The notes under the pieces are model-generated. The model was not told where the DNA came from. It worked only from the letters and a program-made list of their open reading frames with translations, and made no database searches. This document shows, one piece after another, positions 1 through 8,771 of a stretch of DNA of 64,000 nucleotides. The stretch's first letter is position 1. Each line of letters begins with the position of its first letter. Location: positions 1 to 64,000 of the forward strand of contig QCJB01000004.1 of assembly GCA_003216295.1 (NCBI GenBank), read 5' to 3'. Both the position numbers and the translations under genes were made by a program. This DNA comes from Prochlorococcus sp. AG-402-P16 (lineage in GTDB: Bacteria; Cyanobacteriota; Cyanobacteriia; PCC-6307; Cyanobiaceae).

Positions 1-2403
1 AATACAAAAGAATTTATTAAAACCCAACCAAAAATGAAAAAGTCCCAAGAATCAATTTTCTTTGGGAAAAGTATATCTTTATCAATTTCAAGAGCAAATA
101 ATATAAAAAAAACTTTTGAAGATACTTTCATTGCAAGTGAACATTTAGTGATTTCCCTATTTGATGACGAGAGAGTTTGTCATAGATTATTTGTACAAAA
201 TCAAATCAGCAAAGATAGTCTTCTTGAGGCTATAAATGCTATTAGGGGTAACAAAAAAGTGACCGAAAAAAATGCTGAAAATAACTATGAGGCACTACAG
301 AAATACGGCCAAGATCTAACTGCTTCAGCTAGAGATGGAAAATTAGATCCTGTAATTGGAAGAGATGAGGAAATACGAAGGACCATTCAAATACTGAGCC
401 GAAGAACGAAAAACAACCCAGTTTTAATTGGTGAAGCTGGCGTAGGTAAAACAGCAATTATTGAAGGTTTAGCCCAACGGATAATTAACGGAGATGTGCC
501 AACAGCACTTGAGAACCGTCAACTAATTTCCTTAGATATGGGAGCACTAATCGCAGGTGCAAAATTCCGAGGTGAATTTGAAGAAAGACTGAAGTCTGTT
601 CTCAAAAATGTCACTGATTCCGAAGGGAAAATAATTTTATTTATCGATGAGATTCATACAGTTGTTGGTGCAGGAGCAAGTGGAGGCGCAATGGACGCTA
701 GTAATCTCTTAAAACCAATGCTTGCAAGAGGCGAATTAAGATGTATTGGAGCAACGACCATAAACGAACATAGAGAAAATTTTGAAAAAGACCCTGCATT
801 AGAAAGAAGGTTTCAGCAAATACTTGTAAAACAACCCTCGGTCCAAGATACAATTTCGATCTTACGTGGACTTAAAGAACGATATGAAGTGCATCATGGT
901 GTTCGCATTTCAGATAACGCTCTCATAGCTGCAGCCGTATTGAGTGACAGGTATATCTCAGACAGATTTTTACCAGATAAAGCCATTGATCTAATCGATG
1001 AATCAGCCTCTCGCTTAAAGATGGAGATAACATCAAAACCTGAAGAGATCGATGAGATTGATAGAAAAATAATCCAACTAGAAATGGAAAAATTATCTTT
1101 GGAGGGCGAATCAGATGATTCGAGTCAAGAGAGACTTGAATTAATTACTCGAGAACTCTCTTCATTAACTAAAAGTCAAATTGAAGTAAATAAGAAATGG
1201 AAAGAAGAAAAAGAGTCAATCGAAGAAATTTCAACAATTAAAGAAGAAATTGAAAAAATACAACTTGAAATAGAAAAAGCAAAAAGAAATTATGACCTTA
1301 ATAAAGCAGCAGAACTTGAATACGGCACCCTTGCTAATTTTCAGGAAGATTTAAAATCCAAAGAAATTAATTTAAAAAATTCTTCTCAAAATTCGGAAAA
1401 AGCACTTTTAAGAGAAGAAGTTGTAGCAGACGATGTGGCTGAAATTATTGCAAAATGGACTTCTATTCCAGTTAAAAAGCTTGCTCAAACTGAAATTGAA
1501 AAATTACTTAATCTTGAATCTGAGCTTAATAAAAAAGTTATTGGTCAAAACAAAGCTGTTAGATCAATCTCTTCTGCAATTCAGAGATCAAGGACTGGAC
1601 TTAGTGATCCAAGCAGGCCAATAGCAAGTTTCTTATTTCTAGGTCCAACAGGTGTAGGAAAAACAGAACTCTCTAAAGCATTGGCCTCTCAACTTTTTGA
1701 TAGTGCAAATGCCCTCATTAGAATAGACATGTCTGAGTATATGGAAAAACACTCAATCAGCCGTTTAATTGGAGCTCCTCCTGGCTACATTGGGTTTGAA
1801 GCAGGTGGACAATTAACAGAATCAATCAGAAGAAAACCCTATTGTGTTTTACTCTTCGATGAGATCGAAAAAGCACATAAAGATGTTTTCAATGTATTAC
1901 TTCAGATACTTGACGAGGGGCACTTAACAGACGGACAAGGGAGAACAACAAACTTCAAAAATACTATTATTATTCTCACTAGTAATTTAGGAAGCCAATT
2001 AATCACTAATAGACAACTAAACAATAATCTTTCGACAAACATGGATGAACTTATCAATAGGGAGTTAAAAGAACATTTCAGACCTGAGTTTCTCAATAGA
2101 CTTGATGAAATAATCAATTTCGAACCACTTCAAAAAGAAACTCTACTTAAAGTAGTTGATTTACAAGTAAATAGATTAAGAGAAAGATTGGAAGCAAAAG
2201 GAATTGAACTTGAAATAAATAACAATGTCCTTTCATTAATTACTGAGCTTGGATATAATCCAAGTTATGGCGCCAGGCCCTTAAAAAGAGTCATCCAAAA
2301 AGAATTAGAGAGTGAGATTGCAAAATATATTCTTAAAGGCAAGTACAAAGAAGGAAGCACTATAAAAATAGAGAATAAAGAATCAAAACTAATCTTCAGC
2401 TAA
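1..2403 (+). CDS. clpB: ClpB-type AAA+ disaggregase, 5'-truncated by the window edge
   Basis: ATP-driven Hsp100 chaperone that, with DnaK, pulls proteins out of aggregates in the cytosol. The frame is open from base 1 with no stop before the first ATG at 34. The residues before and after that ATG align with the second half of a ClpB N-domain, so the true start and roughly 80 residues lie outside the window. Visible order: remainder of the N-domain, first AAA+ module (Walker A GEAGVGKT, sensor region IGATT), the long charged coiled-coil middle domain expected of ClpB (about residues 340-480 counted from the ATG), second AAA+ module ([18 protein letters not shown]) and a C-terminal domain with GARPLKR. 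A ClpC would have a much shorter middle domain. Cyanobacteria often carry two ClpB paralogues; which one this is cannot be decided here. Confidence 0.93.
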   Translation, partial: NTKEFIKTQPKMKKSQESIFFGKSISLSISRANNIKKTFEDTFIASEHLVISLFDDERVCHRLFVQNQISKDSLLEAINAIRGNKKVTEKNAENNYEALQKYGQDLTASARDGKLDPVIGRDEEIRRTIQILSRRTKNNPVLIGEAGVGKTAIIEGLAQRIINGDVPTALENRQLISLDMGALIAGAKFRGEFEERLKSVLKNVTDSEGKIILFIDEIHTVVGAGASGGAMDASNLLKPMLARGELRCIGATTINEHRENFEKDPALERRFQQILVKQPSVQDTISILRGLKERYEVHHGVRISDNALIAAAVLSDRYISDRFLPDKAIDLIDESASRLKMEITSKPEEIDEIDRKIIQLEMEKLSLEGESDDSSQERLELITRELSSLTKSQIEVNKKWKEEKESIEEISTIKEEIEKIQLEIEKAKRNYDLNKAAELEYGTLANFQEDLKSKEINLKNSSQNSEKALLREEVVADDVAEIIAKWTSIPVKKLAQTEIEKLLNLESELNKKVIGQNKAVRSISSAIQRSRTGLSDPSRPIASFLFLGPTGVGKTELSKALASQLFDSANALIRIDMSEYMEKHSISRLIGAPPGYIGFEAGGQLTESIRRKPYCVLLFDEIEKAHKDVFNVLLQILDEGHLTDGQGRTTNFKNTIIILTSNLGSQLITNRQLNNNLSTNMDELINRELKEHFRPEFLNRLDEIINFEPLQKETLLKVVDLQVNRLRERLEAKGIELEINNNVLSLITELGYNPSYGARPLKRVIQKELESEIAKYILKGKYKEGSTIKIENKESKLIFS

Positions 2404-2453
2404 AAAATATAAATTGTTTTAAAGCCAAGAATATCAATAACAAGTCTTTTCTT

Positions 2454-2927
2454 CTAGAAAATCTTAAACCATTCGGGCCATGAACTATAACTAGCGGAAT
2501 TATTATCATTTTCATGAGCGATTGCTTTCCAGCAACAAGATCTACCGTTATCTCTTGAAAATAATAAATCATTAGCCCATCCCCAAACCATTTCCGCAGT
2601 GGATTCCATACCAACATTTTTCATAATCCTAAGATCCAATACTTCTTCGGAGTGAAGCCTTTTCCATGTTTCAAGAAAAGGATCATCAAAATTAACTAGG
2701 AAAGTATGATCAAAATGATTTCTTAGCTTTTCATCCAAAGGTTTCAAGCTTGAAAAGTCCACAACAAAGCCATTTTCATCAAGTTCATTTGAAGCGAACC
2801 AAAAAGTAAAGCTTCGACTATATCCATGAACATATCGACAATGTCCTTTATGTTTCCATTGTCTATGCGAACATGGATAATCTCTAAAATGCTTTGAGCA
2901 ATGAAATGGAATATCTTTAATCGTCAT
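2454..2927 (-). CDS. QueD/6-pyruvoyl-tetrahydropterin synthase family protein
   Basis: 157 residues with the fold signature of the PTPS/QueD family, which converts dihydroneopterin triphosphate to pterin or 7-deazaguanine precursors. Visible: a His in SKH (residue 13), the catalytic-type Cys30 followed four residues on by His34 (CRYVHGY), an acidic VDFSSLKPL segment and a DHTFL motif (the Asp-His pair of the family). The usual HGH zinc motif reads HGY (Tyr36), so one of three zinc histidines appears replaced. It runs convergent to clpB and divergent from hisIE. Family membership is fairly secure. The reaction is not: a loss of zinc binding could mean another substrate or altered chemistry. 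Confidence 0.75.
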   Translation of the reverse strand: MTIKDIPFHCSKHFRDYPCSHRQWKHKGHCRYVHGYSRSFTFWFASNELDENGFVVDFSSLKPLDEKLRNHFDHTFLVNFDDPFLETWKRLHSEEVLDLRIMKNVGMESTAEMVWGWANDLLFSRDNGRSCCWKAIAHENDNNSASYSSWPEWFKIF

Positions 2928-3006
2928 AAAAGGATGAATTAAAAAACCAATAGATGAGTAAATTTAAGTAATTAATGTTATCAAAGCCAAATTGGCCTAA
3001 TTGAAA

Positions 3007-3651
3007 ATGTTTTTTATCGATAATCTACATTTTGATAAAAATGGGTTAATTCCTGCCATTGCTCAGGATTGGGTTGATGGCTCAATGCTAATGATGGCAT
3101 GGATGAATAAAGAATCCATTCTTAAAACATTAGAATCAGGTGAGGTTCATTATTGGAGTCGCTCAAGGGAGGAACTTTGGCACAAAGGAAAAACAAGCGG
3201 TCACTTTCAGAAACTAAAAGGAATTAGAGCTGATTGCGATTCAGATGTATTACTTTTATCAATTGATCAAGTCGGTTCAATCTCATGTCATACAGGGAAA
3301 AGAAGCTGTTTCTTTAAAGATTTAGAAACCAACGAAGATTGTCTTTACCCTCCATCTGATGCTTGTAGTGAATTATTCAATGTCATAGTAAATCGTAAAA
3401 GTAATCCTGAAGAAGGAAGCTATACAAATAGCCTTCTTAATGATGGGGATAATAAAATTCTAAAAAAGATTGGAGAAGAAAGTGCAGAATTCATTATGGC
3501 TTGTAAAGATAAAGATTCGAATTTGGTTGCCAATGAAGCTGCAGATCTTATCTTCCATTTACAGGTTGCTCTAGCACATCAAAATGTTTCATGGAGAGAA
3601 GTACTGAAAGTTTTAGTTCAAAGGAAAGGAGCACCAAGAAGAAATTCTTAG
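3007..3651 (+). CDS. hisI: Bifunctional HisIE: phosphoribosyl-AMP cyclohydrolase / phosphoribosyl-ATP pyrophosphatase
   Basis: Catalyses the second and third steps of histidine biosynthesis. The N-terminal half (about 1-120) is HisI: AQDWVDGSMLMMAWMN, HYWSRSREELWHKG, and the metal-binding Cys run around DCDSD and SCHTGKRSCFF. The C-terminal half (about 125-214) is a HisE/MazG-like helical domain with KKIGEESAEFIMACKD and NEAADLIFHLQVAL. The ATG at 3007 is chosen; an in-frame TTG at 3001 is an alternative. hisG lies elsewhere in the window (19162-19812), so the pathway genes are scattered, as is normal in cyanobacteria. A 515-bp spacer follows. Confidence 0.95.
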   Translation: MFFIDNLHFDKNGLIPAIAQDWVDGSMLMMAWMNKESILKTLESGEVHYWSRSREELWHKGKTSGHFQKLKGIRADCDSDVLLLSIDQVGSISCHTGKRSCFFKDLETNEDCLYPPSDACSELFNVIVNRKSNPEEGSYTNSLLNDGDNKILKKIGEESAEFIMACKDKDSNLVANEAADLIFHLQVALAHQNVSWREVLKVLVQRKGAPRRNS

Positions 3652-4166
3652 CAAATTAATCAAGACATAAATCCTTTTTATAAAATTATTTAGATACTTT
3701 TTTAAGTTTATTTTTTAAATATTTCATGAATTTTTTGAAAATTCACTAAATCACAGCACAGTTAAAAAGAAATTACAGGATCAAAAAAGTCATGAAAGAA
3801 AGGAAAAGAAAATAATTCGATTTTCTTTAATATTTGATCCTTTATCAATTTGCTTGAGTAGGAAAAACTTTTTGGGAATAATTAATAGAGACTTTTTAAA
3901 AACCCCAAAGGTTTTCCAGGGCATATGAAATCCTTACAATGCCTTTAATAGCAATGATTCTTGAAATTTGAGTAAATAAAAAATAATTAATATCATCTCA
4001 TTTTAAAAATATAGGAGTAAAAGTACGAAACTTTTTGGTTACCAATTGCCCCGAAAATGACATGAAGAACAAACACAATATAAATAATAAATTCCGAACA
4101 CTTTATTACGCCTATTGAAAGTAAACATTTTTTCTCTAGGTTATTAATAACAAAGAGGAAGAAATC
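3652..4166. other. 515-bp AT-rich spacer between hisIE and the sigma factor gene
   Basis: No ORF with a believable start was found in it. It holds a nested inverted repeat (3778-3840, listed separately) and a small hairpin at 3899-3915 (AAAACC / GGTTTT). The length is unusual for such a compact genome. It could carry a small RNA or a long 5' leader for the sigma factor gene, but nothing in the bases proves either. Confidence 0.5.
3778..3840. repeat. Nested inverted repeat (two-tier stem-loop)
   Basis: Outer arms GGATCAAA (3778-3785) and TTTGATCC (3833-3840) are perfectly complementary. They enclose inner arms AAAGAAAAT (3805-3813) and ATTTTCTTT (3820-3828), also perfect, around a 6-nt loop. 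The two stems are joined by 19 nt on the left and 4 nt on the right. This is compatible with a structured RNA or an AT-rich terminator for hisIE; no T-run follows directly. Confidence 0.45.
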
Positions 4167-5090
4167 GTGAGTTCTTTAAGCGACTTTCTTGGAGAGATAG
4201 GAAGACATGAATTGCTCACGCCCGAGCAAGAACTAACTATGGGTAGAAAAGTGCAAGCAATGGTTGAACTAAATCAAAGATGCCACCAAGCAGGAGGGAA
4301 AGGGCCAGAATGTGAGTATACAGACTTAGAAAAGAAAGCTCTTAAAGCTGGAGAACGCGCTAAAAATCAAATGATTACAGCTAACTTAAGGCTAGTTGTA
4401 AATTTAGCTAAACGATACCAAGGGAAAGGGCTTGAATTGCTTGATCTAATTCAAGAAGGAACTTTAGGTCTCACAAGGGCCGTGGAAAAATACGATCCAA
4501 CAAGAGGGCATAGATTCTCAACTTATGCTTACTGGTGGATTAGACAAGGCTTAAATAGGGCCCTTTCAACTCAGAGTAGAACTATAAGAATACCTGTAAA
4601 CATAAATGAAAAACTAACAAAACTCCGAGCAGCCAAGTCTCGCCTTATGCAAGATCTTGGAGTACATCCTTCCACGAATCAAATAGCTATCCAAATGAAA
4701 ATTCCTTTAGAGGAAGTAGAAGAGTTACTTTCATGTGAGCTAAGAAGTATCACAGTTAGTTTGCAAGGTGTAGTTAAATCAAAATCAGATCCTTCTGAAC
4801 TTGTTGACATCCTTCCAAGTGAGGAGGTGCCGCCTATGGAACTTGCTGAATTAGCTGAGAGAAGTGCATCGGCATGGTCCCTACTAGATAAATCAAATCT
4901 CACACCCAAAGAGAGAACTATTCTAAGTCTTCGATTTGGACTAGATGGAACGAATGAATGGAGAACTTTAGCTGAGGTAGCAAGACAAATGAATTGCAGC
5001 AGAGAATATTGCAGACAAGTTGTTCAAAGGGCATTAAGAAAACTTAGAAAAACAGGTATACAGAGTGGTCTTTTAGAAACAAGCATTTAA
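4167..5090 (+). CDS. Group 2 (RpoD-like) sigma-70 factor
   Basis: 307-residue alternative sigma factor of the SigA-related type that cyanobacteria use for stress, light or circadian responses. Region 1.2 (LSDFLGEIGRHELLTPEQEL) opens the protein. Region 2 holds ANLRLVVNLAKRY, LDLIQEGTLGL and the -10 reading helix FSTYAYWWIRQGLNRAL. Region 3 follows with PVNINEKL. Region 4 has LTPKERTILSLRFGLDG and a helix-turn-helix with SREYCRQVVQRALRKLR. The long region 1.1 of a primary sigma is absent. The start is GTG at 4167, preceded by AGAGGAAGAAATC, a reasonable ribosome site. The DUF1232 gene begins 2 bp after its stop, so the next two genes are probably co-transcribed. Confidence 0.93.
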   Translation: MSSLSDFLGEIGRHELLTPEQELTMGRKVQAMVELNQRCHQAGGKGPECEYTDLEKKALKAGERAKNQMITANLRLVVNLAKRYQGKGLELLDLIQEGTLGLTRAVEKYDPTRGHRFSTYAYWWIRQGLNRALSTQSRTIRIPVNINEKLTKLRAAKSRLMQDLGVHPSTNQIAIQMKIPLEEVEELLSCELRSITVSLQGVVKSKSDPSELVDILPSEEVPPMELAELAERSASAWSLLDKSNLTPKERTILSLRFGLDGTNEWRTLAEVARQMNCSREYCRQVVQRALRKLRKTGIQSGLLETSI

Positions 5091-5092
5091 TA

Positions 5093-5458
5093 ATGAATAG
5101 TTCAAGTAATTCCAATAAAGAAGTATTTGAAGCAGAAGTACTAGAAAGTTCTGTTATAGATGAGGGACTTCTTAAAAAAGTACTTTTATCAGCAGGCAGA
5201 GCAATTGCAAAACCCGCTCTTGAAGGGTTTGAACTTATTATGGATGATTCAACACCACCTCAAGTTAGATTATCAATAATAGGAGCTCTTACATATTTAA
5301 TTGTTCCTATTGATTTAATTCCTGACTTTATTCCAGCGACTGGTTTTAGCGATGATCTAGTTGCCTTAACTGCAGTAATAAGCCTTTGGCAACACCATTT
5401 AACTCCAGAGATCAAATTCAGAGCTATGCGTAAGCTAGACAATTGGTTCCCAGTATGA
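5093..5458 (+). CDS. DUF1232 (YkvA-like) small membrane-associated protein
   Basis: 121 residues. The core, about residues 60-95, reads LSIIGALTYLIVPIDLIPDFIPATGFSDD in substance, the typical hydrophobic hairpin with P-x-D-L-I-P-D of DUF1232 proteins. The function of the family is unknown. It follows the sigma factor after 2 bp and its stop overlaps the next start as ATGA, so the three genes look like one transcription unit. Confidence 0.8.
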   Translation: MNSSSNSNKEVFEAEVLESSVIDEGLLKKVLLSAGRAIAKPALEGFELIMDDSTPPQVRLSIIGALTYLIVPIDLIPDFIPATGFSDDLVALTAVISLWQHHLTPEIKFRAMRKLDNWFPV

Positions 5459-5787
5459 ATAGAAAAGACTGGACAAAAGAAATAGAAAAAGAGCTAATCC
5501 TGCTCATCAAAGATTGGTTAAAACAAATAGGTAAAACACAATCTGAACTCTGCCAAAGTCTCGATCTCCCCTCTGCGAGAATGCCTACTTTGATTGACTT
5601 TTTAAGAAAAGATTTTATTTCCGGTGGAATACCTCAAATTGCTAATCGTCTTTGTGAAATAGAAAGTTATTGGGCAAAAAATAAAGTCTCAAACTTAAAT
5701 AAGCAGACTAAATTAGATACTTCTGGACAACTTGATCTTCTTGATGAAATTTGCGAAGACCTTTCTAAAATTAATTTCAAAAAATAA
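5455..5787 (+). CDS. Conserved hypothetical protein, possible helix-turn-helix
   Basis: 110 residues from the ATG at 5455, which overlaps the previous stop as ATGA; an upstream TTG at 5443 is less likely. Residues about 8-45 (LLIKDWLKQIGKTQSELCQSL...MPTLIDFLRKD) look helical and could form a DNA-binding helix-turn-helix. The remainder is charged. It is not recognised by name. Its position as third gene behind a sigma factor is the only functional hint. Confidence 0.6.
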   Translation: MNRKDWTKEIEKELILLIKDWLKQIGKTQSELCQSLDLPSARMPTLIDFLRKDFISGGIPQIANRLCEIESYWAKNKVSNLNKQTKLDTSGQLDLLDEICEDLSKINFKK

Positions 5788-5794
5788 AATCTAT

Positions 5795-6169
5795 ATGTTT
5801 AAAACATTTAAATTTAATTGTTCAATATCTAAGCCCAAATGTTTTCTTATAGCTCTGCTTTGCATCTTTTCTTTGATCAGCGCGCCTAAAAAGCTAATTG
5901 CCTTGGATACAAGCTCAGGAGAAAGTTTATTTAAAAAAAACTGTGCTGGATGCCATATCAACGGGAGCAATATAATTCGAAGGTCCAAAAACCTAAAAAT
6001 TTCCTCTTTAAAGCGCAATGGTATTGACGATCCAGAAGCAATAGCAAAAATCGCAAGAGAAGGTATAGGGATTATGGATGGATATGAAGATCTACTATTT
6101 GATAATGATGATCTAATTTTAGCTAATTGGATATTGGAACAAGCTCAAAAAGCTTGGGTCCAAGAGTAG
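5795..6169 (+). CDS. Cytochrome c6-like lumenal protein (PetJ family)
   Basis: 124 residues from the ATG at 5795. The N-terminus has a basic stretch and a hydrophobic segment (about residues 16-30), a signal sequence for export to the thylakoid lumen or periplasm. The mature part begins near LDTSSGESLFKKN. It has one heme site CAGCH (Cys50, Cys53, His54), a likely axial Met94 in GIGIMDGYEDL, and the family C-terminus ANWILEQAQKAW. This pattern is cytochrome c6 rather than cytochrome cM. The heme Met context (IMDGYED rather than AMPAFGG) suggests a c6B/c6C-type paralogue whose redox potential may differ from the plastocyanin-replacing form. The last 25 bp overlap the convergent YCII gene. Confidence 0.8.
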   Translation: MFKTFKFNCSISKPKCFLIALLCIFSLISAPKKLIALDTSSGESLFKKNCAGCHINGSNIIRRSKNLKISSLKRNGIDDPEAIAKIAREGIGIMDGYEDLLFDNDDLILANWILEQAQKAWVQE

Positions 6170-6414
6170 ACTTCGAATTCAGTCCAAATCCCTTCTTTCC
6201 AATAAATATCTTCTTTTATAAGGTTAATAATAGACTCCTTCTCATCGGCTTTAAATATTCCAAAAACATATTTATTACATTTAGTTGGCCCTAAAGTTAT
6301 TAATATTCCTAGCTTTTTAAGGGAAGAAAGTCTACTAAGATGCTCTTCTCGAAAAGGTGTTCTCTTCGCCAAGGCATCATCACAGTAACAGCCCCAAAGG
6401 ATAAATTGATCCAT
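6145..6414 (-). CDS. YCII-family protein
   Basis: About 89 residues from an ATG at 6412-6414 (MDQFILWGCYCDDALAKR...); an upstream in-frame ATG at 6441 is possible. The sequence has the YCII layout: a short beta-strand start, R-x-x-H (REEHLSRLSSLKKLGIL) and the strand FGIFKADEKES near the middle. YCII proteins are small ferredoxin-like-fold proteins with a proposed Asp-His active site and largely unknown substrates. The 3' end overlaps the cytochrome gene by 25 bp in convergent orientation. Confidence 0.72.
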   Translation of the reverse strand: MDQFILWGCYCDDALAKRTPFREEHLSRLSSLKKLGILITLGPTKCNKYVFGIFKADEKESIINLIKEDIYWKEGIWTEFEVYSWTQAF

Positions 6415-6502
6415 AATCTTTCTGATTAAATTACAAATCAAACACTAGTCTAATTACATTACTAATTGCTATATTAGTTAGGTAGATTCATCATTAACAA
6501 TT

Positions 6503-6859
6503 ATGCTAACCGGTAAGAAATTACTTGCAAAAGTAAAAGAACTTGGTGATGTAAGTAAATCAGATCTTGTTAAGGCTTGTGGATATGTATCTTCAAAAAA
6601 AAATGGCAGTAATCGTCTTAATTTCACAGCTTTTTATGAAGCACTTTTAGAGGCGAAAGGTTTGAGCTTAGGAGAGTCAGGCAAAGCAGGAATTGGTAAA
6701 GGTGGAAGAAAATTAAGTTACATAGCAACTGTTCAAGGAAACGGAAACATTTTAGTGGGTAAAGCTTATACAGCTCTTCTAGATTTAAAAGAAGGCGCTG
6801 AATTCGAAATAAAGCTTGGGCGTAAGAAAATAAAACTATTACCGATAGCTAGTAGTTAA
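6503..6859 (+). CDS. AbrB-type transcriptional regulator (cyAbrB family)
   Basis: 118 residues. The N-terminal part (1-60: LTGKKLLAKVKELGDVSKSD) is the cyanobacteria-specific portion. The C-terminal part (about 70-115: GNGNILVGKAYTALLDLKEGAEFEIKLGRKKIKLLP) is a swapped-hairpin AbrB-like DNA-binding domain placed at the C-terminus, as in cyAbrB proteins. Family members bind DNA broadly and influence nitrogen and carbon metabolism genes. It stands alone on the plus strand, with about 130 bp downstream that contain an inverted repeat. Confidence 0.85.
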   Translation: MLTGKKLLAKVKELGDVSKSDLVKACGYVSSKKNGSNRLNFTAFYEALLEAKGLSLGESGKAGIGKGGRKLSYIATVQGNGNILVGKAYTALLDLKEGAEFEIKLGRKKIKLLPIASS

Positions 6860-6936
6860 GAACATAAAAAAACAATTTAATAAATATTTCGTATTAAAAA
6901 AGAATCCCGTAAACATATAAAAAAACATTCTCTGAC

Positions 6937-6964
6937 TAACTATGGAATGTATTCCTCTTAGTTA
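6937..6964 (-). terminator. Inverted repeat downstream of trpA
   Basis: TAACTA (6937-6942) pairs with TAGTTA (6959-6964), enclosing GGAAT/ATTCC. On the minus strand a run of seven T follows about 11 nt beyond the stem, so it best fits a terminator for the trpA unit. It also lies downstream of abrB and could serve both. Confidence 0.45.
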
Positions 6965-6988
6965 TATAAGATTTAATTGAAAAGAAAA

Positions 6989-7852
6989 TTACTCAGTGGC
7001 GATACGTAGTTCTCTACAAAAAGAGCAGGCTTCTTCAACTTCCATTCCCCTTGATGCATTAGCTATTCTCTTAACTAAAGCACTACCAACAATTGCGCCA
7101 TCTGCACCCCATTTCCTTACCTGTTGAATATGTTTGGCATCAGATATACCAAAACCCACTGCAATAGGGCTTGACGAAGATTTCTTGAGCTGTGTAACAA
7201 GACTTTCAACATTTTCTGATACTGATGATCTCTCACCAGTTACTCCAGTAACACTTACAAGATAAGTAAATCCCATTGAAGTATTTGCAATTTTTTTCAT
7301 TCGATTATTGGGAGTTGTGGGGGCGACTAACAACACTAAATCAATTTCTTTAGCCTTTGCAATTTGAGAAAGTTTATCTGCTTCTTCTAAAGGAAGATCA
7401 GGCACGACAAGTCCCGAGACGCCGGCTTGAGAAGCCTCTAAACAAAACTCCTCTAACCCTCTATTGATCAATGGATTACTATAAGTAAATAAAATAATTG
7501 GTATAGATAGGTCATTTTTAAGTTCCGATAACATCTTAAAAACTTTATCTGGAGATGTCCCTGAGGAAAGTGCCCTAGAAGCTGCTAACTGAATAATAGG
7601 TCCATCTGCTAACGGATCACTATATGGGATACCAAGCTCAATCATGTCGGCCCCACAATGTTGTAATTGTAATAAAAGCCTTGCTGTTGTTTCCAAGTCA
7701 GGGTCACCTGCCATAAGGAAAGGCATTAGGGCAATTCTATTATCTTTTTTAATTTGTGAGAAAGATCTGCTTATATTGCTGCTTTTCAAAGTTCTAAGGC
7801 CTCGGTATCTATCTTTTTTATCATTTTTATATCCCACAAAGTAAAAAATCAA
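6989..7852 (-). CDS. trpA: Tryptophan synthase alpha chain
   Basis: Cleaves indole-3-glycerol phosphate to indole and glyceraldehyde 3-phosphate, passing indole to TrpB. Motifs seen: [11 protein letters not shown], the catalytic Glu and Asp in [14 protein letters not shown], the loop [10 protein letters not shown] and the phosphate site [10 protein letters not shown] with [12 protein letters not shown]. 287 residues from the first ATG is slightly long. The alignable part starts near [15 protein letters not shown] (about residue 31), so an in-frame TTG at about residue 21 may be the real start. DUF3007 and ndhL lie just upstream on the same strand, a likely operon with trpA last. Confidence 0.95.
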   Translation of the reverse strand: MIFYFVGYKNDKKDRYRGLRTLKSSNISRSFSQIKKDNRIALMPFLMAGDPDLETTARLLLQLQHCGADMIELGIPYSDPLADGPIIQLAASRALSSGTSPDKVFKMLSELKNDLSIPIILFTYSNPLINRGLEEFCLEASQAGVSGLVVPDLPLEEADKLSQIAKAKEIDLVLLVAPTTPNNRMKKIANTSMGFTYLVSVTGVTGERSSVSENVESLVTQLKKSSSSPIAVGFGISDAKHIQQVRKWGADGAIVGSALVKRIANASRGMEVEEACSFCRELRIATE

Positions 7853-7879
7853 TGAGATTTAGTAACTTAAAACCTTAAT

Positions 7880-8206
7880 TTATTGACCTCTCTCTTTCTC
7901 AACCGTTTTAATTAATTCAATTTTTTCTTCCTCTGTCAAAGACTCAAACCGTGCCAAAATTTTTTCATCAGTCAATTTTTCATAAGCCTTTCTATAACGT
8001 TTTCTCTGCTCCATAAAAGTCATATTTCCCGTGAATACCCTAAAAAGATAGGATACTGTCCATGCAAAAACTATTAAGATTAGGATTGACTGGGCCGCGA
8101 TACCCGCTGATACTGATTCAAACCCAATTAATTGAAACGCCTCAAATCCCAAACCTCCTAAAGCAAAAACTATTAAACCAACCAAAAAGACCTGTGACCT
8201 TGTCAA
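7880..8206 (-). CDS. DUF3007 small membrane protein
   Basis: 108 residues. Two hydrophobic helices (about 5-25 and 35-55: VFLVGLIVFALGGLGFEAFQLIG and a following AQSILILIVFAWTVSYLF) precede a soluble, charged, helical C-terminus ending EEEKIELIKTVEKE. This architecture and the position next to ndhL match a family conserved in cyanobacteria and plants and known only as DUF3007. It starts 3 bp after the ndhL stop, pointing to co-expression and possibly a role near NDH-1 or the thylakoid membrane (inference). Confidence 0.75.
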   Translation of the reverse strand: MTRSQVFLVGLIVFALGGLGFEAFQLIGFESVSAGIAAQSILILIVFAWTVSYLFRVFTGNMTFMEQRKRYRKAYEKLTDEKILARFESLTEEEKIELIKTVEKERGQ

Positions 8207-8209
8207 AAT

Positions 8210-8482
8210 TCAAACCTCCTTTTGTCCATTCATTCTTAAATTAAGAAAAGGTGCAAACAAAACCAAACCGGGAAAAAACAAAAATACTAGTCCATAAACA
8301 AACAACCTCTCAAACTTACTCATAACATTCCATCTATTATTCATCCAATAAAAAAGGAATAAAGGAACAATCAACAAATAAATAATTCCCAATACAACAA
8401 AAACCGATAATGTAATAAAAGGAGTTACAGAAGTTGTAATCCCCAGGGTAAGAAAACACACATTCGGAAAGGAAAACATCAT
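8210..8482 (-). CDS. ndhL: NAD(P)H dehydrogenase subunit NdhL
   Basis: Small oxygenic-photosynthesis-specific subunit of NDH-1, the thylakoid complex for cyclic electron flow, respiration and CO2 uptake. Two membrane helices are visible: [21 protein letters not shown] and [23 protein letters not shown]. They flank [13 protein letters not shown], matching NdhL. The first ATG (8480-8482) coincides with the 3' end of tRNA-Leu and gives 90 residues, longer than usual. A start inside the first 20 residues is more likely, so the 5' coordinate is uncertain. Confidence 0.85.
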   Translation of the reverse strand: MMFSFPNVCFLTLGITTSVTPFITLSVFVVLGIIYLLIVPLFLFYWMNNRWNVMSKFERLFVYGLVFLFFPGLVLFAPFLNLRMNGQKEV

Positions 8483-8568
8483 GGGAGTGGGGGGACTTGA
8501 ACCCCCACGGCCAAAAAGCGGCCAACAGATTTTAAGTCTGGTGCGTCTACCAATTCCGCCACACTCCC
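8482..8568 (-). tRNA. trnL-UAA: tRNA-Leu(UAA), intron-less
   Basis: 87 nt. Acceptor stem GGGAGTG (5' end at 8568) pairs with CACTCCC followed by discriminator A at 8482. The D-loop contains GGTAGACGC, the anticodon TAA sits in CTTAAAA, a long variable arm (GGCCGCTTTTTGGCC) marks a class II tRNA, and the T-arm is GGGGGTTCAAGTCCCCC. CCA is not encoded. Many cyanobacteria carry a group I intron in this anticodon loop; here it is uninterrupted. Confidence 0.97.
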
Positions 8569-8606
8569 TTTTGATAGCAAGCGATCTCGCTGATCAGACA
8601 AATTTA

Positions 8607-8635
8607 ATTATAGATCATTTATATAGTAGCGTAAA
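8607..8635 (-). promoter_or_regulatory. Sigma-70 type promoter for tRNA-Leu
   Basis: On the minus strand TTTACG (8630-8635) and TATAAT (8607-8612) are separated by 17 bp. Initiation would be near 8600, about 30 nt before the mature tRNA 5' end. The perfect -10 and ideal spacing support it. ndhL-DUF3007-trpA could be read from the same promoter. Confidence 0.6.
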
Positions 8636-8771
8636 TGTATGTCCTTAAATCAGTACCCGCTAGAATTAATGGATTGATTTTTTATTGTCATTAAAATGCA
8701 TTAAAAATATTCTCCTACATAATTTATTTACAAATTAATTAAACTTAAATTTATCATCTTCTTTTTTCTCA

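Noticed and set aside
3899-3915. Small hairpin AAAACC/GGTTTT as a terminator
   Set aside because: Six base pairs only, no T-run after it; kept as part of the spacer description.
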